A stretch of DNA of 64,000 bases from Actinomadura xylanilytica. Its GTDB lineage: Bacteria > Actinomycetota > Actinomycetes > Streptosporangiales > Streptosporangiaceae. The number at the start of each line of letters is the position of its first letter. Positions within the stretch are counted from its first letter, which is position 1. Positions 45,318 to 54,723 of this stretch are shown piece by piece. Below the pieces are notes generated by a model, which searched no databases, was not told the origin of the DNA, and saw only the letters and a program-made list of their open reading frames with translations. A program made the translations under genes and the position numbers. The DNA lies in NCBI RefSeq assembly GCF_030283145.1, contig NZ_JASNWE010000001.1:1239751-1303750 (forward strand). The letters run 5' to 3'.

Positions 45318-45947
45318 GTGCAGATCTCAGAGCTGAGCGATCGCAGCGGCCTGACGGTCCAGACGATCAAGTTCTACATCCGGGAAGGGCTGCTGGCCAA
45401 GGGTTCTGTGGTCAGCTCCACTCGATCGGACTACGACGAGCGGCATCTGGAGCGGCTCCGGCTGATCAACGCGCTGCGCGACGTCGGCGAGCTGCCGGTG
45501 TCGGCGATCCAGCAGATCATCGCGGCGGTGGAGGACCGGGACGCCGGGCTGCACGAGCTGTTCGGCACCACCCAGCACGCGCTCGGCCCGCACGTCGTCC
45601 CGCCCGACGATCCGCACTGGCGCGCGGCGCGCGAGGACGTGGACGCGCTGATCGGCGAGCTGGGCTGGCGGGTCTCCGGCCGGGCGCCCGCCCGCGACCT
45701 GCTCGCCCAGACCTTCGTGGCGCTGCGCCGGCTCGGCTTCCCGATCACCCTGACCGACCTGCGCCCCTACGTGCGGGCCGCCTCCGACATGGCCGAGCAC
45801 GAGATGGGCCGGCTCGCCGACGGCGCCCCGCGCAGCCGCACCGTGCACTCGCTGCTGGCCTCGACCGTGCTGTACGAGCAGGTCCTCACCGCGTTGCACC
45901 GGCTGGCCCAGGAGGACGCCTCGGCCCGCCGCTTCGGCGACGGCTGA
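45318..45947 (+). CDS. MerR-family transcriptional regulator
   Basis: The 209-residue protein has a MerR winged helix (ISELSDRSGLTVQTIKFYIREGLL, RSDYDERHLERLRLINALRD) and a long helical effector domain without the metal-binding cysteines of MerR/CueR. GTG 45318 follows GAGGAGG. The inverted repeat GGCTGG-N13-CCAGCC (45280-45304) directly upstream may be its operator. The target genes and effector are unknown; the nearest genes are the GH3 enzyme and the DUF202 pair. Confidence 0.85.
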   Translation: MQISELSDRSGLTVQTIKFYIREGLLAKGSVVSSTRSDYDERHLERLRLINALRDVGELPVSAIQQIIAAVEDRDAGLHELFGTTQHALGPHVVPPDDPHWRAAREDVDALIGELGWRVSGRAPARDLLAQTFVALRRLGFPITLTDLRPYVRAASDMAEHEMGRLADGAPRSRTVHSLLASTVLYEQVLTALHRLAQEDASARRFGDG

Positions 45948-46185
45948 ACCGGCGCCGGGCCGGGCACGGACATTCCGGGCGACCACCGGTGAATTGTCCG
46001 GCGGACACCGCCTGACCAGGGGGGTGGCCGGGCAGGGACCACACCGTCACCACAATTCCGGCCTAATGAGTCGGAATTCATCCTCGCTATCCCGGAAAAT
46101 CACTAATCGTGCGGATCGCCTAATATAAGGATTCGTGACCGGTGTTCGCCGGGCACCCCGCCGAGCCTGGTGAAGTGATGCGCCC

Positions 46186-46584
46186 ATGACCGCGACGGAC
46201 CCCGCCGACCCCCCGGACTCCCCCGGCGCCCGGTGGACCGACCGCCTGCTGGCCGAGGGCGACGATCCCGACCCCCGCTTTACGCTCGCGAACGAGCGCA
46301 CGTTCCTGGCCTGGATCCGGACCGCGCTCGCCCTGATCGCGGGCGGGATCGGGCTGGCGCTGAGCGGCCATCTGATGGACACCGCGCTGCGGCACGGGCT
46401 GGCGATCGGGTTCTCGGCCACCGGCGCGCTGGTCGCGGCGCTGGCGTTCCGCCGCTGGCTGCGCACCGAACGGGCGCTGCGGCGCGCGGAGACGCTGCCG
46501 CTGCCCGCGCTGGCCCCGGTGATGTCCTACGGGCTGGCGTTCGGGGCCGTGGTCCTCCTCGTCGCGCTGCTGGCCACCCGATGA
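46186..46584 (+). CDS. DUF202 membrane protein (YidH-like), first of a pair
   Basis: The 132-residue protein has the DUF202 hallmark FTLANERTFLAWIRTALALIAGG and three predicted transmembrane helices. It is preceded by an intergenic region of 238 bp in which I see no gene. The function of the family is not established. The stop overlaps the next gene by ATGA. Confidence 0.85.
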   Translation: MTATDPADPPDSPGARWTDRLLAEGDDPDPRFTLANERTFLAWIRTALALIAGGIGLALSGHLMDTALRHGLAIGFSATGALVAALAFRRWLRTERALRRAETLPLPALAPVMSYGLAFGAVVLLVALLATR

Positions 46585-46889
46585 CCCTGTGGGACCGCGG
46601 CGCCCAGCCCGAGCGGACGGCGCTGGCCTGGTCCCGCACCACGCTGGCGCTGACCGTCGCGGGGCTGCTGTGCGTGCGGCTGGCGCCCTCGACCGCCGGG
46701 GCGGTGGTGGCGGCGGCGGTCGTGTGCGGCGGCGCCGCGCTCCAGCTCCGCCGCACGCGCGTGCAGTTCCGGACCCGGCAGCGGCGGCTGCTCGCCGGTG
46801 AGGCGGTCGTCGATCCCTTCTCGATCCTGCTGGCCACGGCCCTGACGATCCTGCTGGCCGCGGCCGGGGTGCTGTTCACCGTGCGCTAG
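46581..46889 (+). CDS. DUF202 membrane protein (YidG-like), second of a pair
   Basis: The 102-residue protein carries a variant DUF202 motif (WDRGAQPERTALAWSRTTLALTVAG) and three hydrophobic segments. Pairs of DUF202 proteins encoded back-to-back resemble E. coli yidH-yidG and probably form a heteromer. It is translationally coupled to the preceding gene. Confidence 0.83.
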   Translation: MTLWDRGAQPERTALAWSRTTLALTVAGLLCVRLAPSTAGAVVAAAVVCGGAALQLRRTRVQFRTRQRRLLAGEAVVDPFSILLATALTILLAAAGVLFTVR

Positions 46890-46953
46890 CAGCCCGGTGC
46901 GCGGCCCGCGGGGATACGGTGACCTGGTCGCTTCCGCCGTGGGGGGATCCGCC

Positions 46954-47754
46954 GTGCCCGACCGCCCGTTCGTCAGCCTCGCCACCGACTTCGGCGCCGC
47001 CTACACCGCCGTCTGCGCCGGGGTCGTGTACACGATCGAGGCCGCGGCGAACCTGCTCGTGCTGAGCGACGAGATCACGCCGTACAAGGTCCGCGAGGGC
47101 GCGATGCTGCTCCGCGACGCGCTCCCCTACCTGCCGGTCGGCGTGCACATCGGGATCGTCGACCCGGGCGTGGGCACGTCCCGCGCCCCCATCGGGATCG
47201 CCACCGGGCGCGGCGACGTGCTCGTCGGCCCCGACAACGGGCTGCTCGTCCCGGCCGCGCACCGGCTCGGTGGCGTCGTCCGGGCGCACCGCCTGGACGA
47301 CCCCGCCTACCGCCTCGCCACCGTGTCGACGACCTTCCACGGCCGGGACGTGTTCGCCCCCGCCGCCGCGCACCTCGCCCGCGGCGCCGACCTCGCCGCC
47401 TTCGGCGCCCCCATCGACCCCGTCCCCCTGGACGTCCCGGAGCCCACGACCGAAGGCGGCGGGCTGACCGCCGCCGTCCTCTACGGCGACCGCTTCGGCA
47501 GCCTGATCCTGTACGCCGACCGCGCGCACCTGACCGCCGCGCTCGGCCCCGTCGGGTACGGGACGGACCTCACCGTGACCTGGGACGGCGGCACGGTCCG
47601 CGTCCCGTTCGCCGAGACGTTCGGCAGCGTCGGGCCGAGCGAGCCGCTCCTGTGGGTCGACTCGTCCGGCCGGCTCGGCCTCGCCGTCAACCGGGGCTCC
47701 GCCGCGGAACGCTTCGGCCTCACCGACGAGAGCACCGTCGCGGTCCGCCGATAA
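46954..47754 (+). CDS. SAM hydrolase of the DUF62 (chlorinase/fluorinase-fold) family
   Basis: The 266-residue protein has SLATDFG near the N-terminus (Asp about 12), GIVDPGVGTSR with Asp70 and Arg77, and TFHGRD with His129. This Asp-Arg-His set defines DUF62 enzymes that hydrolyse S-adenosylmethionine to adenosine and methionine; the halogenase-specific residues and extra loop are not apparent. GTG 46954 follows GGGGGG and begins the conserved fold. The next gene overlaps by one base. Confidence 0.9.
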   Translation: MPDRPFVSLATDFGAAYTAVCAGVVYTIEAAANLLVLSDEITPYKVREGAMLLRDALPYLPVGVHIGIVDPGVGTSRAPIGIATGRGDVLVGPDNGLLVPAAHRLGGVVRAHRLDDPAYRLATVSTTFHGRDVFAPAAAHLARGADLAAFGAPIDPVPLDVPEPTTEGGGLTAAVLYGDRFGSLILYADRAHLTAALGPVGYGTDLTVTWDGGTVRVPFAETFGSVGPSEPLLWVDSSGRLGLAVNRGSAAERFGLTDESTVAVRR

Positions 47755-48161
47755 TGGCGGGCATGACTGATCTCGACGTCGTCGCCTGGGTGCAGGTCAC
47801 CGACGGCAAGCTGCTCGCCGTCCGGGCCCGCGGGCGGGACCTGCTGTACCTGCCCGGCGGGAAGCGCGAGCCGGGCGAGGACGACTGGTCGGCGCTGTCG
47901 CGAGAGGTCCGCGAGGAGCTCGACCTCGAACTGGACGCCGCGTCCTTCCGGGAACTCGGCGTGATCCGCGCACCCGCGCACGACCAGCCGGACTTCGCCC
48001 AGGTCACGATGGTCTGCTGCACCGCCGGCTACCGGGGCGAGGTCACCGCGTCCGCGGAGGTCGACGAGTTCGTCTACCTCGCCCCGGACGACCGCGACCT
48101 GCTCGCCCCCGCCGCCCGATCGGCCCTGGACCTCGCCCGCGCCCGCGGCCTCCTCACCTGA
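47754..48161 (+). CDS. NUDIX hydrolase
   Basis: The 135-residue protein has a full Nudix box (GGKREPGEDDWSALSREVREEL, positions about 36-57), with all Mg-binding glutamates. It probably cleaves a nucleoside diphosphate-linked compound; the substrate is not predictable. An alternative ATG lies 3 codons downstream (47763). It is coupled to the SAM hydrolase gene and converges with the nuo operon. Confidence 0.9.
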   Translation: MAGMTDLDVVAWVQVTDGKLLAVRARGRDLLYLPGGKREPGEDDWSALSREVREELDLELDAASFRELGVIRAPAHDQPDFAQVTMVCCTAGYRGEVTASAEVDEFVYLAPDDRDLLAPAARSALDLARARGLLT

Positions 48162-48165
48162 CCGG

Positions 48166-49542
48166 TCAGGTGGCGAGGACCAGACCGCTGCCGATGCCGA
48201 GGGCCAGCGACACGGCGGCGAGTGCGACGGCGACGACCAAGGCGCTCCGGGCCGGGCGGAGCGGGGCGGCGGGCCCGCCGAACGCCGGGACGATCCAGCG
48301 CAGGTAGTAGAAGACGCTGGCGACGGAGTTGGCCGCCGCCAGCGCGGCGAGCCAGGCGTAGTGCCCCTCCAGTGCCGCGCCGAACATCAGCAGCTTGCCG
48401 ACGAAGACGGCGGTCGGCGGCGTCCCGACGAGGCCGAGCAGGCAGACGACCAGGGACGTCCCGAGGGCGGGCGAGGCGCGCAGCAGGCCGGTGTAGCCGG
48501 CCAGATCGTCCCGGCCCACGGCGACGACCACCGCGAACGCGCCGAGGTTGGTCACCGCGTACGCCGCGACGTAGTACAGCAGGGCGGGTTCGGCGAGGGC
48601 GGCCCGTCCCGCCATCGCGACCGGGACGAGCAGGTAGCCCGCCTGGCCGACGGTGGAGTACGCCAGCAGCCGGCGGACGTTGTCCTGCGCGAACGCGGCG
48701 AGGTTGCCCAGCGTCATCGTCACGGCGGCGACCAGCGCGACCAGCGGCGCCCAGGCGAACGCGCCCGGCGGGAGCACCTCGGCACCGATCCGGAAGAGCG
48801 CCGCGAACGCCCCGATCTTCGGGACGGTGGTGACGAACGCGGCCACGACCGGCGGGGCGCCCTCGGCGACGTCCGGGACCCAGTAGTGCCCCGGCACCGC
48901 ACCCGCCTTGAACAGCAGCCCGGCGAGGAGCGCCACCGTCCCCACCGCGACCGCCGCGCCGGGCGCCGCGCCGAGCCCGTCGCGGAGCGCCGCGTAGGAC
49001 GTGCCACGGCCCACCCCGTACAGCAGGGTGACCCCGGCGAGCATGAGGACGCCGAGGAACGCGCCCATCAGGTAGTACTTCAGCGCGGCCTCGGTCCCCG
49101 GCCCGTCCTTGCCGAAGCCCGCGAGCGCGTACGCCGGGATGCTCGCCAGCAGGTACGCCGCCACCAGCACCAGCAGGTCCGAGGACGCGCCGAGGAGCAC
49201 GGTGCCGAGTGCGGCGAGCAGGATCAGCACGGAGAACTCGCTCTCCCGGGGGTGCCCGCGCATCCGCCCGGCGGCGAGGACGACGACGGGCAGCGTGGTG
49301 CCGAAGACCGCGATCCGGGTGACGTGCGTGACCGGGTCGACCGTGAACGCGTCGAACGCCATCAGGCCGGGCCGGGTCGCGGCGACGAGCGCGACCGCCA
49401 GCGCCGCCGCCAGGCCCGCGGCGCACACCGCGGCGACCCGCCACTGACCGGCGCGGGGCAGGAACATCCCGGCCAGCAGCCCGAGGACGGCCGCGAGCAG
49501 CACGCACAGCTCCGGCGCCAGGTCGGCCGGGTTCTCGTTCAC
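48166..49542 (-). CDS. nuoN: NuoN-type proton-pumping membrane subunit
   Basis: The 458-residue polytopic protein is an antiporter-like subunit of complex I, with VPGHYWVPDVAEGAPPVVAA, TTVPKIGAFAALFR and DNVRRLLAYSTVGQAGYLLVP. The conserved Lys and Glu of the proton path appear in these segments. It is the last gene of the operon and overlaps nuoM by GTGA. Family placement with NuoN rather than M or L rests on operon order and the YYLRW-type end. Confidence 0.92.
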   Translation of the reverse strand: MNENPADLAPELCVLLAAVLGLLAGMFLPRAGQWRVAAVCAAGLAAALAVALVAATRPGLMAFDAFTVDPVTHVTRIAVFGTTLPVVVLAAGRMRGHPRESEFSVLILLAALGTVLLGASSDLLVLVAAYLLASIPAYALAGFGKDGPGTEAALKYYLMGAFLGVLMLAGVTLLYGVGRGTSYAALRDGLGAAPGAAVAVGTVALLAGLLFKAGAVPGHYWVPDVAEGAPPVVAAFVTTVPKIGAFAALFRIGAEVLPPGAFAWAPLVALVAAVTMTLGNLAAFAQDNVRRLLAYSTVGQAGYLLVPVAMAGRAALAEPALLYYVAAYAVTNLGAFAVVVAVGRDDLAGYTGLLRASPALGTSLVVCLLGLVGTPPTAVFVGKLLMFGAALEGHYAWLAALAAANSVASVFYYLRWIVPAFGGPAAPLRPARSALVVAVALAAVSLALGIGSGLVLAT

Positions 49543-51047
49543 CGCGCCACCAGCGCCACCACGGCGGCCGACACCGGCTCGATGGTGTCCAGGAGGGGAC
49601 GCGGCGCCACCCCGATCGCCAGCGACAGCGCCAGCAGCGGCACGACGGCCGCGAGCTCGGGCCGCCGCACGTCGGTGACCCGGCCGGTGAGCTCGCCGGG
49701 CTCGCCGAGCACCGCCCGGTGCAGTACCCGCAGGAACAGCGCGGCGGTGATCAGGATGCCGAGGACCGACACCGCCGCGGCGACGGCGGCGGGCGTGGAG
49801 CCGCCGCCGATCGCGCCGGTGAAGATCTGGAATTCGGCGATGAACCCGGACAGGCCGGGCAGGCCGAGCGACGCGAACGCCGCCACGGCGGTCAGCGCGG
49901 CGAACACGGGTGCGCCCCGCGCCAGCCCGCCGTACCGGCCGAGGTCGTAGCTGCGCCCCCGGTCGTACAGGACCCCGCACAGCAGGAACAGCGACCCGGT
50001 GACCAGGCCGTGGCTGACCATCTGGGTGACCGCGCCCGTCACCGCCAGCCGCCGCGCGGCGGCGTCGCCGGACGCGTACCCGGCCGCGCCGAGTGCGAGG
50101 ACGATGTAGCCCATGTGGTTGACCGAGGTGTAGGCGACCAGCCGTTTGAGGTTCTCCTGGGCGAGCGCGACCAGCGCCCCGTACAGCACGCTCAGCAGCC
50201 CGACGGCGAGCGGCACCCAGGCGTAGCGGCGCCACGCGTCGGGCAGCATCGGCATCGCGATGCGGACCAGGCCGTAGGTGCCCATCTTCAGCATCACCCC
50301 GGCGAGGATCGCCGAGCCCGCGGCGGGCGCGTCGGTGTGCGCCGGCGGCAGCCAGGTGTGGAACGGCACGACCGGCGTCTTGATCGCCAGGCCGGTGCCG
50401 ATCGCGAGCAGCGTCAGCCCGGCGAGGCCCGGGGACCCCTCCAGCGGCGGGCGCCGGATCAGCTCGGCCATGTCGAAGGTGTGCGGGTCGGCGCCCAGGT
50501 AGAGGCCGATGAACCCGAGCAGCAGGATCAGCGAGCCGAGGAAGGTGTAGAGGAAGAACTTCAGCGCCGACCGCGCCCGGTCGCCGTGCCCCCACAGCAG
50601 GATCACGGCGTACATGCCGACGATCGACAGGTCGAAGAACACGAAGAACAGCAGCAGGTCCAGCGCCGCGAACAGCCCGAGGCACACCGTCTCCAGGAAG
50701 AGGAACAGCACCGCGAACGCGCGGATCCGGTACGTCTGCCGCAGCGAGTAGACCGCGCACGCGGCGAACAGCAGGGCGGTCAGCGCGAGCAGCGGCAGCG
50801 ACAGGCCGTCGACGCCGACGTGGTACCCCGCGCCGACGGACGGGATCCAGCGCGCGTTCGTCTCGAACGCGATCCGCCCGGTCCCGGACGTGCCGTGCCG
50901 GGCCCACATCGCGGCGACGAGGGCGAGGTCGGCGGCGGTCGCCGCGATCCACACCGCCAGGACGGCGCGGTGGCCGGGACGCGGCACCGCCAGCAGGGCG
51001 AGCGCGGCGGCCAGCGGCAGGAAGATCACCAGGGTGAGCACGGTCAT
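49539..51047 (-). CDS. nuoM: NuoM-type proton-pumping membrane subunit
   Basis: The 502-residue protein has the NuoM motifs KTPVVPFHTWLPPAHTDAP, AGVMLKMGTYGLVR and ENLKRLVAYTSVNHMGY, with about 14 predicted membrane helices. The proton-channel Glu, Lys and His residues are in place. It overlaps nuoL upstream and nuoN downstream. Confidence 0.94.
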   Translation of the reverse strand: MTVLTLVIFLPLAAALALLAVPRPGHRAVLAVWIAATAADLALVAAMWARHGTSGTGRIAFETNARWIPSVGAGYHVGVDGLSLPLLALTALLFAACAVYSLRQTYRIRAFAVLFLFLETVCLGLFAALDLLLFFVFFDLSIVGMYAVILLWGHGDRARSALKFFLYTFLGSLILLLGFIGLYLGADPHTFDMAELIRRPPLEGSPGLAGLTLLAIGTGLAIKTPVVPFHTWLPPAHTDAPAAGSAILAGVMLKMGTYGLVRIAMPMLPDAWRRYAWVPLAVGLLSVLYGALVALAQENLKRLVAYTSVNHMGYIVLALGAAGYASGDAAARRLAVTGAVTQMVSHGLVTGSLFLLCGVLYDRGRSYDLGRYGGLARGAPVFAALTAVAAFASLGLPGLSGFIAEFQIFTGAIGGGSTPAAVAAAVSVLGILITAALFLRVLHRAVLGEPGELTGRVTDVRRPELAAVVPLLALSLAIGVAPRPLLDTIEPVSAAVVALVAR

Positions 51048-52924
51048 CGCCCTCCGGCCAGGACGGCGACGACGACGAGCGCCGCGAGCAGCACCGCCGC
51101 CTGGGCGTAGTAGGCGTGGACCTGGCCGGTCTGGGGACGGCGGGCCAGCGCGGCGAGGCCCCGCGCGGCGCGTCCGACCGCGGTGACGGCGCCGTCCAGC
51201 CGGATCTCGGCGCGGCGCGTGGTCAGTGCGGAGAGTGCCCGCCCGGCCTGCGCGGCGGCCCGCACGCCCCCGTCGACCACGCGGTCGTCGAAGCGGGCCA
51301 GGGCCCGCGCCAGCGCGAGCGTCGGGCCGACGAGGACGGCGCCGGCCATCGGCTCCAGGCGCAGCCACCCGAGCGCCCACCCCGCCGTCCGCCCCGCCCT
51401 CCGGTCCGGCAGCCCGTCCGGCACCCGGTCCGGCACCGTGAAGGTGCCGCGTCGCGCGAGGGCGACGGCGGCGAGGACGGTGGCGACGGCGAGGACGCCC
51501 GACACGGCGAGCCCGGCCGCGCCCGGCCCCGGCTCGTCCGGTACGCCGAGCACCTGCCGCCAGGGGCCCGCGACGGCCGGGAGCCCGAGGATCCCCAGGG
51601 TGCAGGCGGCCACCGCGAGCACCGGCAGCGGGACCACCGCCAGTCGGCCGGCCCGCCCGCGTGCGCCACCGCCGCGCCGCCACACCGCGATCAGCGCCTT
51701 GGCCGAGTAGGCGGCGGACAGCACGGCCGCGGCGAGCCCGACCGCGTACAGCGCGAGCGACTCCTCCCCTGCTGCGGCCAGCACCGTGTCCTTGGTGACC
51801 CACAGCGACAGCGGGGGGATCCCGGCCAGCGCGAGCGCCCCCGCCGCGAACGGGACGCCGACCGCCCGGTCGCGGCGCCCGGCGCCGCGCAGGCCGCCCA
51901 GGTCCTGGGTGCCGAGCGTGGCGAGCCACGCGCCCGCGCACAGGAACAGCAGGCTCTTGACGGCCGCGTGCGCGACCAGGTGCGCCGTCCCGCCCGCCAC
52001 CGCCCCCACCCCGGCGCCCAGCACCATGAACCCGAGCTGCGCACACGTCGAGGCGGCCAGGAGCTGCTTGAGGTCGCGCTGCGCGAGCGCGACGACGCCC
52101 AGCAGCAGCGCGGTCAGCGCCCCCGCCCAGGCGACGAGGGACCCGGCCCAGCCGGTCGCGGCCAGCAGCGGCTGGAGGCGCAGCAGAAGGTAGGCGCCGG
52201 CGGCGACCATGGTCGCCGAGTGCAGCAGCGCCGAGACCGGGCTCGGGCCCGACATCGCCCGCGACAGCCAGAACGAGAACGGGAGCTGCGCCGACTTGCC
52301 GAGCGCGGCGACGACGACCCCGGCCGCGATGAGGCCGCGCCACGGCCCGGCGGTCCCGGCGAGGTCGGCCAGGCCCAGCGAGTGCGCCCCGGCGGCGGCG
52401 CAGCCCGCCGCGATGTAGAGGCCGAGGTCGCCCGCGCGGGTGGTGAGGAACGCGACGTCCGCCGACCGCACCCGCTCCGGATCGGCCCACCAGAACCCGA
52501 TGAGCGCGTACGACATCGCACCCATGACCTCCCAGCCCATCAGCAGCACGGCCAGGTCGGCGGCGGTGACGGTGACCAGCATCGCGCCCGTGAACACCAG
52601 CATCAGCCCGAAGAACCGGGCCCGCGCCTCGTCCGGCGCGAACTCCCCCGCCGCGTGCACCAGGACGGCGAGCGCCACCGCCGCGACGGTCACCACCAGC
52701 ACCGCGGACAGTCCGTCGACCGCCAGTCCCGCGTCCCAGCCAGGGAACAGCCGGAACCGCACCGCCGGACGGGTCACCGCCGCCGCGACGGCCAGGCCGA
52801 GGAGGACGGTCGCGACACCGGTCCCGACCGCCGGGGCCGCCCGGTCGGCGCGGCGCCCGGACAGCAGCAGCAGCGCCCCGGCCAGGAGCGGCAGCGCCGG
52901 CAGCGCCCAGGCGAGGACGCTCAT
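51044..52924 (-). CDS. nuoL: NuoL-type proton-pumping membrane subunit
   Basis: The 626-residue protein shows LLMGWEVMGAMSYALIGFWW, SPVSALLHSATMVAAGAYLLLRL and LAQRDLKQLLAASTCAQLGFM, the standard NuoL signatures including key Glu and Lys residues. The C-terminal part is long and Arg/Gly-rich with a final hydrophobic helix, as expected for the NuoL lateral helix. The ATG overlaps the nuoK stop by 4 nt. Confidence 0.94.
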   Translation of the reverse strand: MSVLAWALPALPLLAGALLLLSGRRADRAAPAVGTGVATVLLGLAVAAAVTRPAVRFRLFPGWDAGLAVDGLSAVLVVTVAAVALAVLVHAAGEFAPDEARARFFGLMLVFTGAMLVTVTAADLAVLLMGWEVMGAMSYALIGFWWADPERVRSADVAFLTTRAGDLGLYIAAGCAAAGAHSLGLADLAGTAGPWRGLIAAGVVVAALGKSAQLPFSFWLSRAMSGPSPVSALLHSATMVAAGAYLLLRLQPLLAATGWAGSLVAWAGALTALLLGVVALAQRDLKQLLAASTCAQLGFMVLGAGVGAVAGGTAHLVAHAAVKSLLFLCAGAWLATLGTQDLGGLRGAGRRDRAVGVPFAAGALALAGIPPLSLWVTKDTVLAAAGEESLALYAVGLAAAVLSAAYSAKALIAVWRRGGGARGRAGRLAVVPLPVLAVAACTLGILGLPAVAGPWRQVLGVPDEPGPGAAGLAVSGVLAVATVLAAVALARRGTFTVPDRVPDGLPDRRAGRTAGWALGWLRLEPMAGAVLVGPTLALARALARFDDRVVDGGVRAAAQAGRALSALTTRRAEIRLDGAVTAVGRAARGLAALARRPQTGQVHAYYAQAAVLLAALVVVAVLAGGR

Positions 52925-53226
52925 CCCCTGAGATCCCCGGCGTCGTCGGTGAGGTCGACGTCACGGGCGCGGAACAGCGCCGTCACCACGGCGAAGCCCA
53001 TCGCCATCTCCAGCGCCATCACCGTCACCGCGACCAGCACCAGCACCTGCCCGTCGGCGGCGCCCGGCGAGACGTAGAACCAGAAGCCGCCCCCGGCCGC
53101 CAGCAGCCCGTTGACCATCAGCTCCAGCCCCATCATCAGCATCACCACCGACTGCTGCGACAGCGCGCCGAACAGCCCGATCGAGAACAGCGCGGCGGCG
53201 AGCAGCAGAAACGCCTGGAGGTTCAC
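52921..53226 (-). CDS. nuoK: NuoK-type membrane subunit
   Basis: The 101-residue protein has three transmembrane helices with MLMMGLELMVNGL (the conserved Glu in helix 2) and a second Glu in ALEMAMGFAVVTALF, both part of the proton path. GTG 53226 overlaps the nuoJ stop by 4 nt. Confidence 0.94.
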   Translation of the reverse strand: MNLQAFLLLAAALFSIGLFGALSQQSVVMLMMGLELMVNGLLAAGGGFWFYVSPGAADGQVLVLVAVTVMALEMAMGFAVVTALFRARDVDLTDDAGDLRG

Positions 53227-53762
53227 CCGCCCCCCCCGCCTTCGGCACGCGCGTCCGATCCGGGGCGGTCGTAGCGGCCGCGGTGCGTGGCGAGCACCAC
53301 CGTGGCGATCATCGTGGCCAGGATGGCGATCCCGATCACCATCATCACCAGCATCTTCGGCCCCATGACCGCCTCGCCGAGGGCGCGGGTCGGGTCGGCC
53401 GGCGGCGCGCCGCGCCGCTCCGGCCACGGGACCAGCACCGCGCCCGCCGCCAGCGCGGCGAAGGCCGTCCCGGAGATCGCCAGCGCGCCGCGCCGGTTGT
53501 GCACCATGCTCATCGGCATCAGCCCGGCCGGGTTCATCATGTACATGATCATGAAGACCGCCATCACCAGCATCTCCATGATCATCATCAGCATCACCAG
53601 CACGCCGAGGTAGTGCAGGTCGATCAGCAGCAGCTCCGCGCCGACGCACAGGAACGACCCGAGCAGCGAGAACGTCGCCCGCGCCATCGAGTCGACGACG
53701 AACACGGCCGCGCCGCTCCCGGCCGCCGCGGCGGCCAGGACCCAGAACGCGAACGCCTGCAT
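53223..53762 (-). CDS. nuoJ: NuoJ-type membrane subunit
   Basis: The 179-residue protein has five hydrophobic helices with LHYLGVLVMLMMIMEMLVMAVFMIMYMM-like Met-rich segment, corresponding to the NuoJ helix with a pi-bulge. The Met content (53490-53620) is unusually high. It follows the nuoH gene by 19 bp. Confidence 0.9.
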   Translation of the reverse strand: MQAFAFWVLAAAAAGSGAAVFVVDSMARATFSLLGSFLCVGAELLLIDLHYLGVLVMLMMIMEMLVMAVFMIMYMMNPAGLMPMSMVHNRRGALAISGTAFAALAAGAVLVPWPERRGAPPADPTRALGEAVMGPKMLVMMVIGIAILATMIATVVLATHRGRYDRPGSDARAEGGGGG

Positions 53763-53781
53763 GCCCCTCCTCCGATCCTCC

Positions 53782-54723
53782 TCAGTCCAGGACGACGACG
53801 CCGACGACGAGCATCTGGAGCAGCGTCGCCGGGATCAGAACCGTCCACGCGATCCCCATGAACCGCTCCATCCGCACCGCCGGGAACCTCCGCCGCGCCC
53901 ACACCAGCGCGCCCAGCACCGCGCACGTCTTCACGAGCGTCCACGCCCAGGCGGGCAGCAGCGGCCCGGCGCCGCCGCCCAGGAACAGCGGCACGGCCAC
54001 CGCCGCCGCGACGGTGAGCAGCAGGTACCGTCCGGCCAGGAACACCAGCCGGTCGGGCCCCGACAGCTCCAGCGCCGCGCCGCCCGCGAGGTCGCCGCCG
54101 AGCGGATGCCCGAGCGGCCCCCAGAACGCCATCGCGAGCGCCGAGACCAGGTAGACGGCGAACGCGACCGGCATCCACACCGCGAACCACAGTCCGTCCT
54201 GCGCGGCGGCGATCTCGCCGAGGTCGAGCGATCCGGCGCCGAGCGCCGCGGTGATGAGCACGAACATGTGCGGCAGCTCGTAGGCCATCCCCTGCGCGAG
54301 GAAGCGGTACCCGCCGGCCAGCGGGAACGCCGAGTCGGCACCCCATCCCGTCAGCCACAGCGCGCCCCAGACCGCGACCTCCATCGTGTTGAACCAGACC
54401 ACCCCGACCGGGAGGTCCGCCACCGCGCGCCCGCCCAGCGGGACGACCACGGCGGCCAGCGTCGCCGCCACCGGCAGCACGACCACCCCGATCCGGGTCA
54501 GCGGCCGGTCGGCCATCAAGGTCCGGCGCCGCTGCTGCGTCAGCAGCCGGACGGCCTCGTGCAGCGGATCGCCGCACGCCCGCACCAGCCCCGGTCCCGG
54601 TCCTGATCCCGTCCCGCCGGCGGACGCCGCACCGAGCACCGCGTCCAGGGCCGCCGCCGCCCACGCCAGCGCGGCCAGCGCCAGCGGCAGGGCGACCACG
54701 GCCCAGACCGGCGACTCAGCCAT
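53782..54723 (-). CDS. nuoH: NuoH-type membrane subunit with an altered quinone loop
   Basis: The 313-residue protein has the NuoH pattern in the segments YELPHMFVLITAALGAGSLDLGEI and FLAGRYLLLTVAAAVAVPLF, with about eight helices. The loop that in ordinary NuoH reads like DLPEAEAELVAGY, rich in acid residues at the quinone site, is here DLAGGAALELSGPDRL. Most of the conserved glutamates are gone. This suggests a changed or missing quinone reaction. ATG 54723 overlaps the preceding gene by 8 nt. Confidence 0.85.
   Translation of the reverse strand: MAESPVWAVVALPLALAALAWAAAALDAVLGAASAGGTGSGPGPGLVRACGDPLHEAVRLLTQQRRRTLMADRPLTRIGVVVLPVAATLAAVVVPLGGRAVADLPVGVVWFNTMEVAVWGALWLTGWGADSAFPLAGGYRFLAQGMAYELPHMFVLITAALGAGSLDLGEIAAAQDGLWFAVWMPVAFAVYLVSALAMAFWGPLGHPLGGDLAGGAALELSGPDRLVFLAGRYLLLTVAAAVAVPLFLGGGAGPLLPAWAWTLVKTCAVLGALVWARRRFPAVRMERFMGIAWTVLIPATLLQMLVVGVVVLD

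Noticed and set aside
46954..47754. Fluorinase or chlorinase
   Set aside because: The Asp-Arg-His set and length fit the common SAM hydrolase DUF62; the extra loop and halide-site residues of halogenases were not evident.
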